Positions 43,054 to 52,050 of a stretch of DNA of 64,000 nucleotides are shown piece by piece. The translations under genes were made by a program, and so were the position numbers. Origin of the DNA: Streptomyces lucensis JCM 4490 (lineage in GTDB: Bacteria; Actinomycetota; Actinomycetes; Streptomycetales; Streptomycetaceae); assembly GCF_014650035.1 (NCBI RefSeq), contig NZ_BMUE01000012.1, forward strand, positions 62,001 through 126,000. Reading direction: 5' to 3'. Numbering within the stretch: the stretch's first letter is position 1; each line of letters opens with the position of its first letter. The notes beneath the pieces were generated by a model, which was not told where the DNA came from, ran no database searches, and worked only from the letters and a program-made list of their open reading frames with translations.

Positions 43054-44724
43054 TCACACCGGGTCGTAGGTCCGCTCGATCTTCTGTGTTCCGCTGCGGG
43101 TGCGGTACGAACGCGCCCAGGTGGAGGTCGCGTCGGCGCTGGTGCGGTCGGACAGGACGTAGTAGTCCATCTGCGCGCGGTCGGCGGTGATGTCCAGGAC
43201 GCCGTAGCCGTGCCGGTCGGTGTCCACCCAGTGGACGTGCCGGTTGGCGGCCTTGATGACGGGTGCGGCGACCGCCGAGACCGTGCCCTCGGGGACCTTG
43301 ACGATGTCGTCGAGGTTGTCGGAGGTCACCGAGGTCACGACGAACTCGGTGGCCGCCGACGCCGACAGCGGGTAGGTGCCCGCGTCCACCGGCACGTCGT
43401 TGGCCCACGCCATGTGGATGTCACCGGTCAGGAAGACGGTGTTGCCGATGGCGTTGGCGCGCAGGTGGTCCAGCACCTCGCGGCGGTCGTCGGTGTAGCC
43501 GTCCCACTGGTCGGTGTTGGCGGCTATCCCCTCCTGCGGCAGCCCGAGCAGCTTGGCCAGCGGCTTGAACAGATCGGCGGAGAGCGAGCCGAAGGAGAAC
43601 GGCGAGATCATCACCGAGTTGCCGACCAGCCGCCACTTGGTGTCGGAGGCCTTCAGCCCCGCCTTCAGCCAGTCGAGCTGGGCCCGGCCGGTGATCGTGC
43701 GGTCGGGGTCGTCCACCGAGCCGCTGGCCGTGCCGGCCTGCTGGGAGCGGAAGGAACGCAGGTCCAGCAGGGACAGGTCGGCGAGCTTGCCGAAGCGCAG
43801 CCGGCGGTAGGTGGTGCCGGCGATCGCCGGGCGGACCGGCATCCATTCGAAGTAGGCCTGCTTCGCGGCGGCCTGACGGGACGCCCAGGCGCCCTCGGCG
43901 CCCTCGGTGTGGTTGACCGCGCCGCCCGACCAGGCGTTGTCGGCGAACTCGTGGTCGTCCCAGATCGCGATGACCGGCGCCTTCAGGTGCAGCGCCCGCA
44001 GATCGGGGTCCGTCTTGTACTTCGCGTGCCGGATGCGGTAGTCGGCGAGGGTGAGGATCTCGTTCGCCGGCGCGTGCGGCCGTACGACCTTGCCGCGCGC
44101 CGCGTACTCGCCGGACTTGTACTCGTAGACGTAGTCGCCGAGGTGCAGCCAGGCGTCCAGGTCGTTGCGGGCCGCGAGGTGGCGGTAGGCGGAGAAGTAG
44201 CCGGCCTCCCAGTTGGCGCAGGAGACCACGCCGAAGCGCAGACCGCTCACCGCCGCGTCCGCCGCCGGCGCGGTGCGGGTGCGCGCGACCGGGGAGTCGG
44301 CGCCGCCGGCCGAGAAGCGGAACCAGTAGTCGGTGGCCGGCTCCAGGCCCCGGACGTCGGCCTTCACGGTGTGGTCGGAGGCGGCCGTGGCGGTGGTGGA
44401 CCCCTTGGCCACGACGCTGGTGAACGTCTTGTCCCTGGCGACGACCCAGCTCACCTCGGTGTCCGGGCCGAGGCCGGAGCCCGGCGTCGCCTCCGGGGTG
44501 GGGGTAACCCGGGTCCACAGCAGGATGCCGTCGGGCAGCGGGTCGCCGGAGGCGACGCCGTGCAGGAAGGCGGGGGCCTGGCCGGTCGCGTGCGCCGGAA
44601 GGGTGGCGGCGAGCGGGCCGGCCAGGACAGCCGTCGCCGCCGCGGCCTTGACGACCGTACGGCGGCGGGGCATGGGGGAGTTGAGGCCCTGTGAGGCCGT
44701 GGATGATCTGTATCGACTGGTCAC
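43054..44724 (-). CDS. phoD: Secreted PhoD-family alkaline phosphatase/phosphodiesterase
   Basis: A 556-aa protein with a Tat-type signal. The twin-Arg stretch is PRRRTVVKAAAATAVL (from residue 18) and the likely cleavage follows AHA near residue 46. Metal-site motifs of PhoD are GVVSCANWEAGYFSAYRHLA, LHLGDYVYEY, AIWDDHEFADNAW and FLTGDIHMAW. It would release phosphate outside the cell using Fe and Ca ions. The GTG at 44724 gives an 11-residue-longer n-region than most. A -10-like TAACCT lies 8 nt upstream, inside the inverted repeat at 44728-44745. No PhoP-box direct repeats are seen. Confidence 0.93.
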   Translation of the reverse strand: MTSRYRSSTASQGLNSPMPRRRTVVKAAAATAVLAGPLAATLPAHATGQAPAFLHGVASGDPLPDGILLWTRVTPTPEATPGSGLGPDTEVSWVVARDKTFTSVVAKGSTTATAASDHTVKADVRGLEPATDYWFRFSAGGADSPVARTRTAPAADAAVSGLRFGVVSCANWEAGYFSAYRHLAARNDLDAWLHLGDYVYEYKSGEYAARGKVVRPHAPANEILTLADYRIRHAKYKTDPDLRALHLKAPVIAIWDDHEFADNAWSGGAVNHTEGAEGAWASRQAAAKQAYFEWMPVRPAIAGTTYRRLRFGKLADLSLLDLRSFRSQQAGTASGSVDDPDRTITGRAQLDWLKAGLKASDTKWRLVGNSVMISPFSFGSLSADLFKPLAKLLGLPQEGIAANTDQWDGYTDDRREVLDHLRANAIGNTVFLTGDIHMAWANDVPVDAGTYPLSASAATEFVVTSVTSDNLDDIVKVPEGTVSAVAAPVIKAANRHVHWVDTDRHGYGVLDITADRAQMDYYVLSDRTSADATSTWARSYRTRSGTQKIERTYDPV

Positions 44725-44727
44725 GGA

Positions 44728-44745
44728 CGATCAGGTTACTGATCG
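44728..44745. promoter_or_regulatory. Inverted repeat at the phoD start
   Basis: CGATCAG-GTTA-CTGATCG, perfect 7-bp arms, begins 4 nt upstream of the phoD start codon and covers a -10-like TAACCT. It could be an operator or an RNA hairpin just before the start. Confidence 0.4.
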
Positions 44746-44754
44746 GTATGCGCG

Positions 44755-44787
44755 AGAGCGGGCGAACTCCGAAAGTTCGCCCGCTCT
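44755..44787 (-). terminator. Stem-loop terminator after the DsbA-like gene
   Basis: Perfect 14-bp arms (AGAGCGGGCGAACT and its complement) with a 5-nt loop lie 48 nt beyond the DsbA-like stop and before phoD on the same strand. There is no U-tract. Confidence 0.7.
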
Positions 44788-44834
44788 TCACGAGATGGCC
44801 CGAGTCCGAGGACCCGTCAGCCCCCGCGCGGCCG

Positions 44835-45653
44835 TCAGCCCTTGAGGGCCGCGTCCACCGTCCTGTTGAAGTCGGCCACCGACATCGGCGGGTTGCCCTT
44901 GGCGTCGACGACGAGCTTCTTGCCGTCCATGACGAAGCTCGGGGTGCCCTGCACACCGTCCTTGTTCTCGTCGAACGCCTTGGACATGGCCACCGCCCAG
45001 GCGTCGTACGTGCCCTTCTTCACGGCGTCCTGGAACCCGGCGTTGCTCTTCAGCGCGGGGACGGTGGCGGCGATCTTGAGGAGGTAGCCGTCGTTGCTCA
45101 GCTTGTCGTCCAGCTCCTCGGGGTGCCACTTCGCCGCGTAGAGCGCGCTCTTGTACTCGAGGAACGCCTCCGGGCTGACGTCGAGCGCCGCCCCCAGGGC
45201 GCCCAGCGCGTTCTTGGACCCCTCGCCGCCGAACTTGTCGTCGAGGAACGTCGCGCCGACGAACTGGATCTTGAACTTGCCGTCGTCGACGTCCTTCTTC
45301 ACGGTCGGACCGACGGCCTGCTCGAACTGCGCGCACACCGGGCAGCGCGGGTCCTCGTAGACCTTCAGCGTCTTCTTGGCGGTGTCCTTGCCGATGACGA
45401 CCGTGGTGCCGTCCTTGCCGGTGGTGTTGGCAGGGGCGGTGACCCTGGCGTCCTTCAGGCCCTCCCAGTAGGCGGGCTTGTTGCCCTGGACGACGGCGTA
45501 GCCGATGCCGCCGGCCGCGGCCAGCACGGCCACCACCGAGCCGGCCACGATGACCTGCCGCCTGGCCTTGTCACGCTTGGCCTGCCGCTCGCGCTCCTGC
45601 CGCAGCCGCTCCCGGGCCGCCGTCTTCGCCGACTGGCTGTTCCGCTTGCTCAT
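44835..45653 (-). CDS. DsbA-like membrane-anchored thiol oxidoreductase
   Basis: A 272-aa protein. A highly charged cytoplasmic N-terminus (residues 1-32) precedes one membrane helix (33-55). An extracytoplasmic thioredoxin/DsbA fold follows. The redox motif is C104-PV-C107 (YEDPRCPVCAQF), and the cis-Pro loop is VQGTPSFVMDG. It resembles actinobacterial DsbA/BdbD-like proteins that oxidise cysteines of exported proteins. ATG at 45653 has GGAG nine nt upstream; an earlier ATG at 45668 is possible. The membrane gene behind it (45734) may be in the same transcript. Confidence 0.9.
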   Translation of the reverse strand: MSKRNSQSAKTAARERLRQERERQAKRDKARRQVIVAGSVVAVLAAAGGIGYAVVQGNKPAYWEGLKDARVTAPANTTGKDGTTVVIGKDTAKKTLKVYEDPRCPVCAQFEQAVGPTVKKDVDDGKFKIQFVGATFLDDKFGGEGSKNALGALGAALDVSPEAFLEYKSALYAAKWHPEELDDKLSNDGYLLKIAATVPALKSNAGFQDAVKKGTYDAWAVAMSKAFDENKDGVQGTPSFVMDGKKLVVDAKGNPPMSVADFNRTVDAALKG

Positions 45654-45733
45654 CTTGGTGATCTCCATAGGGGACGCGCACACGTCGTACGCGGGATACG
45701 TGTGGGGGACTGGTCGTGCTCAGACGCCGTCGC

Positions 45734-46438
45734 TCACGCGAAGGCGGGGGAGCACGGCGGTCCACGCCGTCCCAGGGAGTGCACGAGGATCCGGTCGCGG
45801 GCGTCGGCGGGCCGCGGGGCCGGGCGCACCGGCCGGCGGGCCGGGGACGGCCGTACCCGGCCGGCGGCCACCGCCAGCAGCAGCGGCCGGAACGTGGCGG
45901 CGGCGACCGCGCGGAGCAACTGGGTCAGGGCCCGCTCGCCCCGGCGCAGCCAGGCCGCGGCCAGCAGGCCGACGCCGACGTGCGCGGCGAGCAGCAGCCA
46001 GGCGGCCGCCGGACCGGCGTGCGCCAGGACGCCGGCGTCGTGGCCCGCTGCCCCGGTCATCCGGGCCAGCGGGGCGCCGACGGCGCCGCCCTGGCACAGC
46101 ACGTCGAGGCCGACCGCGCGCAGCGGGCCCGCGACCGGGCCGCCCGCCGGGCCGTAGCAGGCGTGCTGGCCGGTGGTGAACACCGTGTCGGCGGCCAGCT
46201 CCAGCGGGACCAGCAGGGCCGCGATCCGGGCGAAACCGCGCTCGCGGCCCGCCAGCGCGTACGCGGTGACGAACACCGCGGCGGTGACGACGGCCACGGT
46301 GGCCGCCGGCAGCGGGGCCCGGGACAGCAGGACGTGCGACGCGGTGCTGAGCGTCACGACGAAGGCCGTGAACAGCGCCGCGCGCACGGCCCTGAGCTGA
46401 GTCCCGGACATGTCCATAGCGAGAGGAGAGTCTGTCAC
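45734..46438 (-). CDS. Uncharacterised polytopic membrane protein
   Basis: A 234-aa protein with about five hydrophobic segments (roughly 15-35, 42-60, 72-90, 125-150, 165-190). It is followed by an Arg/Pro-rich tail. I do not recognise a family. Two cysteines (ACYGPAGG and LDVLCQGG) lie in the loop between segments 3 and 4. It sits directly upstream of the DsbA-like gene on the same strand, 80 nt apart, so the cysteines may matter, but this is inference. The start GTG at 46438 lacks a clear ribosome site; ATG 46417 is an alternative. Confidence 0.7.
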   Translation of the reverse strand: MTDSPLAMDMSGTQLRAVRAALFTAFVVTLSTASHVLLSRAPLPAATVAVVTAAVFVTAYALAGRERGFARIAALLVPLELAADTVFTTGQHACYGPAGGPVAGPLRAVGLDVLCQGGAVGAPLARMTGAAGHDAGVLAHAGPAAAWLLLAAHVGVGLLAAAWLRRGERALTQLLRAVAAATFRPLLLAVAAGRVRPSPARRPVRPAPRPADARDRILVHSLGRRGPPCSPAFA

Positions 46439-46468
46439 GTGGGCGGGTAAGGGACCCCTAAAGGATGC

Positions 46469-46490
46469 CTGTGAGTACCGAAGCTCACAG
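46469..46490 (-). terminator. Weak stem-loop at the end of the DUF2252 gene
   Basis: CTGTGAG and CTCACAG arms with an 8-nt loop overlap the DUF2252 stop codon; a short T-run follows on the minus strand. Confidence 0.35.
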
Positions 46491-47810
46491 CCCCGGGATC
46501 CGGCCGTTCCGGAACAGGTCGAGGAAGATCTGGTGATCGGCTCGGGCGCGTGCGCCGTAGGCGTGCGCGAAGTCCACCAGGAGCGGGGCGAAGCCCTCCT
46601 CGTCGGCCGCGAGCGCCGCGTCGATGGCCCGCTCGGTGGAGAACGGCACCAGGGACTCGCCGGAGGTGTCGTCGGCCGCGGCGTGCATGGTGGCGGTGGC
46701 CCGGCCCAGGTCGGCGACGACGGCCGCGATCTCCTCCGGGTCGTCGATGTCGCCCCAGTCCAGGTCGACCGCGTACGGCGAGACCTCGGCGACCAGCTGG
46801 CCGGCGCCGTCCAGCTCGGTCCAGCCCAGCCACGGGTCGGCGTGCGCCTGCAGGGCGCGCTGGGAGATCACCGTGCGGTGGCCCTCGTGCTGGAAGTACT
46901 CCGCGATGGCCGGGTCCGTGATGTGCCGGGAGACGGCCGGGGTCTGCGCCTGCTTGATGTAGATCACGACGTCGTTCTCCAGCGCGTCGCTGTGGCCCTC
47001 CAGCAGGATGTTGTACGACGGCAGGCCCGCCGAGCCGATGCCGATGCCGCGGCGGCCCACGACGTCCTTCACCCGGTAGGAGTCCGGGCGGGCCAGCGAG
47101 GAGTCCGGCAGCGTCTCCAGGTAGCCGTCGAAGGCGGCCAGCACCTTGTAGCGGGTGGCGGCGTCCAGCTCGATGGAGCCGCCGCCCGGCGCGAACCGGC
47201 GCTCGAAGTCGCGGATCTCGGTCATCGACTCCAGCAGCCCGAAGCGGGTCAGCGAGCGGGCGTCGCGCAGCGCGTCCAGCAGCGGACCCTGCGCGGTGTC
47301 CAGCGTGAACGGCGGCACCTCGTCGCTCTTGGCGCCCGTGGCCAGGGCGTGGACGCGCTCGCGGTAGGCCGCGGCGTAGACGGTCACCAACTCGGTGATC
47401 TGCTCGTCGCTGAGCGCCTTCGCGTAGCCGATGAGCGCGATGGAGGCGGCGAAGCGCTTCAGGTCCCAGGTGAACGGGCCGACGTAGGCCTCGTCGAAGT
47501 CGTTGACGTTGAAGACCAGGCGCCCGTTGGAGTCCATGTAGGTGCCGAAGTTCTCCGCGTGCAGATCGCCGTGGATCCACACGCGCGAGGTGCGCTCGTC
47601 CAGGTACGGGCCGCCGCGCTTGTCGGCGTCGAGGTCGTGGTAGAAGAGGCACGCCGTGCCCCGGTAGAACGCGAACGCCGAGGCCGCCATCTTCCGGAAC
47701 TTCACCCGGAACGCGGCCGGGTCGGCGGCCAGGAGCCGGCCGAAGGCGGTGTCGAAGACGGCGAGGATCTCCTCGCCGCGCTGCTCGTCGTTGAGCTGGG
47801 GGACCGACAT
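46485..47810 (-). CDS. DUF2252 family protein
   Basis: A 441-aa soluble protein with the DUF2252 signatures RVWIHGDLHAENFGTYM and FNVNDFDEAYVGPFTWDLKRFAAS. The pattern HGDLHxxNF plus a later NDFDE resembles kinase-like aminoglycoside phosphotransferase folds, so phosphotransfer activity is possible but unproven. VGRRGIGIGSAGLPSYNILLEG forms a Gly-rich loop. ATG at 47810 has no strong ribosome site. It is divergent from dnaE with a 226-nt gap. Confidence 0.88.
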   Translation of the reverse strand: MSVPQLNDEQRGEEILAVFDTAFGRLLAADPAAFRVKFRKMAASAFAFYRGTACLFYHDLDADKRGGPYLDERTSRVWIHGDLHAENFGTYMDSNGRLVFNVNDFDEAYVGPFTWDLKRFAASIALIGYAKALSDEQITELVTVYAAAYRERVHALATGAKSDEVPPFTLDTAQGPLLDALRDARSLTRFGLLESMTEIRDFERRFAPGGGSIELDAATRYKVLAAFDGYLETLPDSSLARPDSYRVKDVVGRRGIGIGSAGLPSYNILLEGHSDALENDVVIYIKQAQTPAVSRHITDPAIAEYFQHEGHRTVISQRALQAHADPWLGWTELDGAGQLVAEVSPYAVDLDWGDIDDPEEIAAVVADLGRATATMHAAADDTSGESLVPFSTERAIDAALAADEEGFAPLLVDFAHAYGARARADHQIFLDLFRNGRIPGL

Positions 47811-48036
47811 CGCGGGGTGCCTCCTGGTGCGGGACGGGTGGTGCGTATGGGTGCGTGTACGGGTGCGACAGCGCTTCCGCCGTCTTCAACGGGCGACGCC
47901 ACGCGGGAGTGCCCGGTTCCCGGACGAAGGTACGCCGGGATGCCCCGCGCGTGTCACTGCCCGGGCATAGACTTCGACGCTGACCCCCAGACTGTCCGCC
48001 AGCCTGTCGCCGAGAGTTTCCGTTGGAGGCCGAACC

Positions 48037-51000
48037 GTGTCGAAGCCGCCGTTCACGCACCTGCACGTCCACACCCAGTACTCGCTGCTGGACGGTGCCG
48101 CGCGGCTGAAGGACATGTTCAACGCCTGCAACGAGATGGGCATGACGCACATCGCCATGTCCGACCACGGCAACCTGCACGGGGCGTACGACTTCTTCCA
48201 TTCCGCGAAGAAGGCCGGAATCACCCCGATCATCGGCATCGAGGCGTATGTCGCCCCCGAGTCCCGGCGCAACAAACGCAAGATCCTCTGGGGCCAGCCG
48301 CACCAGAAGCGGGACGACATCTCCGGTTCCGGCGGTTACACCCACAAGACGATGTGGGCCGTGAACCGGACCGGTCTGCACAACCTCTTCCGGCTCTCCT
48401 CCGACGCCTACGCCGAGGGCTGGCTGCAGAAGTGGCCCCGCATGGACAAGGAGACCATCTCCCAGTGGTCGGAGGGCATCGTCGCCTCCACCGGCTGCCC
48501 CTCGGGCGAGGTGCAGACCCGGCTCCGCCTCGGCCACTTCGACGAGGCCCTGAAGGCCGCCGCCGACTACCAGGACATCTTCGGCAAGGACCGGTACTTC
48601 CTGGAGCTGATGGACCACGGCATCGAGATCGAGCGCCGGGTCCGCGACGGCCTGCTGGAGATCGGCAAGAAGCTCGGCATCCCCCCGCTGGTCACCAACG
48701 ACTCGCACTACACGTACGCGCACGAGGCCGGCGCCCACGACGCCCTGCTGTGCATCCAGACCGGCAAGAACCTCTCCGACCCCGACCGCTTCAAGTTCGA
48801 CGGCACCGGCTACTACCTGAAGTCCACGGACGAGATGTACGCCATCGACTCCTCGGACGCCTGGCAGGAGGGCTGCGCCAACACCCTCCTCGTCGCCGAG
48901 ATGGTCGACACCACCGGCATGTTCGAGAAGCGCGACCTCATGCCGAAGTTCGACATCCCCGAGGGGTACACCGAGGTCACCTGGTTCAAGGAGGAGGTCC
49001 GCCGCGGCATGGAGCGCCGCTACCCCGGCGGCGTCCCCGAGGACCGGCAGAAGCAGGCCGACTACGAGATGGACACCATCATCTCGATGGGCTTCCCCGG
49101 CTACTTCCTCGTCGTCGCCGACTTCATCATGTGGGCCAAGAAGCAGGGCATCGCGGTCGGCCCCGGCCGCGGCTCCGCGGCCGGCTCGATCGTCGCCTAC
49201 GCCATGGGCATCACCGACCTCGACCCGATCCCGCACGGCCTGATCTTCGAGCGGTTCCTCAACCCCGAGCGCATCTCGATGCCCGATGTCGACATCGACT
49301 TCGACGAGCGCAGGCGCGTCGAGGTGATCCGGTACGTGACCGAGAAGTACGGCGCCGACAAGGTCGCCATGATCGGCACCTACGGCACCATCAAGGCCAA
49401 GAACGCGATCAAGGACTCCGCGCGCGTGCTGGGCTACCCGTACGCGATGGGCGACCGCATCACCAAGGCCATGCCCGCCGACGTCCTCGGCAAGGGCATC
49501 CCGCTGTCCGGCATCACCGACCCGACCCACCCGCGCTACAGCGAGGCCGGCGAGGTCCGCGGGATGTACGAGAACGAACCGGACGTGAAGAAGGTCATCG
49601 ACACCGCGCGCGGCGTGGAGGGCCTGGTCCGGCAGATGGGTGTGCACGCCGCCGGCGTGATCATGTCCAGTGAGACCATCACCGAGCACGTCCCGGTCTG
49701 GGTCAGGCACACCGACGGCGTGACCATCACGCAGTGGGACTATCCGAGCTGCGAGTCGCTCGGCCTGCTGAAGATGGACTTCCTCGGCCTGCGCAACCTG
49801 ACGATCATGGACGACGCGGTCAAGATGGTGAAGGCCAACAAGGGCCTCGACATCGACCTGCTGTCCCTCCCGCTGGACGACCCCACGACCTTCGACCTGC
49901 TCCAGCGTGGTGACACCCTCGGCGTCTTCCAGTTCGACGGCGGCCCCATGCGCTCGCTGCTGCGGCTGATGAAGCCCGACAACTTCGAGGACATCTCCGC
50001 CGTGTCGGCCCTGTACCGGCCGGGCCCGATGGGCATGAACTCCCACACGAACTACGCCCTGCGCAAGAACGGGCAGCAGGAGATCACGCCGATCCACCCC
50101 GAGCTGGAGGAGCCGCTCAGGGAGGTCCTGGACGTCACCTACGGCCTGATCGTCTACCAGGAGCAGGTGCAGAAGGCCGCCCAGATCATCGCGGGCTACT
50201 CGCTCGGCGAGGCCGACATCCTCCGCCGCGTGATGGGCAAGAAGAAGCCCGAGGAGCTGGAGAAGAACTTCGTCATCTTCCAGGCCGGCGCCCGCAAGAA
50301 CAACTACAGCGACGAGGCGATCCAGGCGCTGTGGGACGTGCTGGTCCCCTTCGCCGGCTACGCGTTCAACAAGGCGCACTCCGCCGCGTACGGCCTGGTG
50401 TCGTACTGGACCGCCTACCTGAAGGCGAACCACCCCGCCGAGTACATGGCCGCCCTGCTGACCTCCGTCAAGGACGACAAGGACAAGTCGGCGGTCTACC
50501 TCAACGAGTGCCGCCGCATGGGCATCCGGGTGCTCCCGCCGAACGTCAACGAGTCCGAGGCCAACTTCGCCGCCCAGGGCGACGACGTGATCCTCTTCGG
50601 CCTCTCAGCCGTCCGCAACGTCGGCACCAACGTCGTCGAGTCGATCATCAAGTGCCGCAAGGCCAAGGGCAAGTACGCCTCCTTCCCCGACTACCTCGAC
50701 AAGGTCGAGGCCGTGGTCTGCAACAAGCGCACCACCGAATCGCTGATCAAGGCCGGCGCCTTCGACGAGATGGGGCACACCCGCAAGGGCCTCACGGCGC
50801 AGTACGAACCGATGATCGACAACGTGGTCGCGGTCAAGCGCAAGGAGGCCGAGGGCCAGTTCGACCTCTTCGGCGGCATGGGCGAGGAGACCAGCAGCGA
50901 GCCCGGCTTCGGACTCGACGTCCAGTTCGGCGACGACGAGTGGGACAAGACGTACCTGCTCGCCCAGGAGCGGGAGATGCTCGGCCTCTACGTCTCCGAC

Positions 51001-51576
51001 CACCCCCTCTTCGGCCTGGAGCACGTGCTGTCCGACAAGGCCGACGCGGGCATCTCGCAGCTCACCGGCGGTGAGCACGCCGACGGCGCGGTCGTCACCA
51101 TCGGCGGCATCATCTCCGGCCTGCAGCGCAAGATGACCAAGCAGGGCAACGCCTGGGCGATCGCCACCGTCGAGGACCTGGCCGGCTCCATCGAGTGCAT
51201 GTTCTTCCCGGCCAGCTACCAGCTGGTGTCGACCCAACTGGTCGAGGACGCCGTGGTGTTCGTCAAGGGCCGCCTCGACAAGCGCGAGGACGTGCCCCGG
51301 CTGGTCGCGATGGAGCTGATGGTCCCGGACCTGTCCAACGCGGGCACCAACGCGCCGGTGGTCCTCACCATCCCGGCCACCAGGGTCACCCCGCCGATGG
51401 TCAGCCGCCTCGGCGAGATCCTCAGCCACCACAAGGGCGACAGCGAGGTCCGCATCAGGCTCCAGGGCCCGCGCAAGACCACCGTGCTGCGCCTGGACCG
51501 GCACCGGGTCAAGCCCGACCCGGCCCTCTTCGGCGACCTGAAGGTGCTGCTCGGCCCGTCCTGCCTGGCGGGCTGA
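48037..51576 (+). CDS. dnaE: DNA polymerase III alpha subunit
   Basis: A 1179-aa C-family replicative polymerase of normal DnaE1 size. The PHP domain is at the start (FTHLHVHTQYSLLDG, SDHGNLHG, NDSHYTYAHEAG). The polymerase catalytic aspartates are in PDVDIDF (416-422), with an upstream GPGRGSAAGSIVAYA loop. HhH and beta-clamp binding regions follow, and an OB fold (GGIISGLQRKMTKQGNAWAIATVEDL) is near the C-terminus. It copies the chromosome with the beta clamp. GTG at 48037 follows GGAGG by 7 nt. Confidence 0.97.
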   Translation: MSKPPFTHLHVHTQYSLLDGAARLKDMFNACNEMGMTHIAMSDHGNLHGAYDFFHSAKKAGITPIIGIEAYVAPESRRNKRKILWGQPHQKRDDISGSGGYTHKTMWAVNRTGLHNLFRLSSDAYAEGWLQKWPRMDKETISQWSEGIVASTGCPSGEVQTRLRLGHFDEALKAAADYQDIFGKDRYFLELMDHGIEIERRVRDGLLEIGKKLGIPPLVTNDSHYTYAHEAGAHDALLCIQTGKNLSDPDRFKFDGTGYYLKSTDEMYAIDSSDAWQEGCANTLLVAEMVDTTGMFEKRDLMPKFDIPEGYTEVTWFKEEVRRGMERRYPGGVPEDRQKQADYEMDTIISMGFPGYFLVVADFIMWAKKQGIAVGPGRGSAAGSIVAYAMGITDLDPIPHGLIFERFLNPERISMPDVDIDFDERRRVEVIRYVTEKYGADKVAMIGTYGTIKAKNAIKDSARVLGYPYAMGDRITKAMPADVLGKGIPLSGITDPTHPRYSEAGEVRGMYENEPDVKKVIDTARGVEGLVRQMGVHAAGVIMSSETITEHVPVWVRHTDGVTITQWDYPSCESLGLLKMDFLGLRNLTIMDDAVKMVKANKGLDIDLLSLPLDDPTTFDLLQRGDTLGVFQFDGGPMRSLLRLMKPDNFEDISAVSALYRPGPMGMNSHTNYALRKNGQQEITPIHPELEEPLREVLDVTYGLIVYQEQVQKAAQIIAGYSLGEADILRRVMGKKKPEELEKNFVIFQAGARKNNYSDEAIQALWDVLVPFAGYAFNKAHSAAYGLVSYWTAYLKANHPAEYMAALLTSVKDDKDKSAVYLNECRRMGIRVLPPNVNESEANFAAQGDDVILFGLSAVRNVGTNVVESIIKCRKAKGKYASFPDYLDKVEAVVCNKRTTESLIKAGAFDEMGHTRKGLTAQYEPMIDNVVAVKRKEAEGQFDLFGGMGEETSSEPGFGLDVQFGDDEWDKTYLLAQEREMLGLYVSDHPLFGLEHVLSDKADAGISQLTGGEHADGAVVTIGGIISGLQRKMTKQGNAWAIATVEDLAGSIECMFFPASYQLVSTQLVEDAVVFVKGRLDKREDVPRLVAMELMVPDLSNAGTNAPVVLTIPATRVTPPMVSRLGEILSHHKGDSEVRIRLQGPRKTTVLRLDRHRVKPDPALFGDLKVLLGPSCLAG

Positions 51577-51589
51577 GCGGATGACACGC

Positions 51590-51622
51590 GAAGGGGCGCA
51601 CCCACGGCGGGTGCGCCCCTTC
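51590..51622. terminator. Stem-loop terminator after dnaE
   Basis: Perfect 14-bp arms GAAGGGGCGCACCC and its complement around ACGGC lie 13 nt past the dnaE stop. It also stands 25 nt past the stop of the small minus-strand gene, so it may serve both. Confidence 0.8.
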
Positions 51623-51647
51623 TGTGTGCCTGGGCTTCAACTGCCCT

Positions 51648-51824
51648 TTAGTTGTGGCCGAAGCGCTGCTGCTTCTTACGAGCACCATCCGCCGGGCCGC
51701 CCGGTACGCCCGCCATCGAGGACTCGTGCTCCTCCGACGGCCGCTGCGCGCGCTCGTGCGCCTGACCGGGCTGCGAAGCGCGGTTCTGCGGGCCACCCTG
51801 CTTGCGGTTCTTGTTCTTGGCCAT
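51648..51824 (-). CDS. Small basic hydrophilic protein (58 aa)
   Basis: ATG at 51824 follows GGAGG by 9 nt and runs 58 codons to TAA. The peptide begins AKNKNRKQGGPQNRAS and ends KKQQRFGHN; it is rich in Lys, Arg, Gln and Asn with no hydrophobic core, so probably disordered. Similar small KNKNRK-type proteins occur in streptomycetes as I recall, without known function. The ribosome site, the clear frame and the convergent terminator support a real gene. It might bind nucleic acid through its basic ends; this is inference. Confidence 0.75.
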   Translation of the reverse strand: MAKNKNRKQGGPQNRASQPGQAHERAQRPSEEHESSMAGVPGGPADGARKKQQRFGHN

Positions 51825-52050
51825 GGTGATCTGCCTCCTGTGGGGGATCTAGGGGCCAGGGCCGGGACCAGATTCACATACGCTGACATCAGGCGCATGT
51901 CGGATAATTACCGTGTGTGACAGGGATGGTGGGCGAGCGGGCAGCCGCAAACGCCACGCCGAAGATCGAGTTCGGGCCGTGAACCCCCGCGCCGTCGGGC
52001 AGACTCGAAGCAAGTCCGAAGCAATGCCTCCCGGGAAGAGGGTGAGTCGC

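Noticed and set aside
43054..44800. PhoP box at phoD
   Set aside because: No tandem GTTCACC-like direct repeats found upstream of the start.
46410..49673. 1087-codon ORF across DUF2252 and dnaE
   Set aside because: Shadow of both genes; no start signal and no family.
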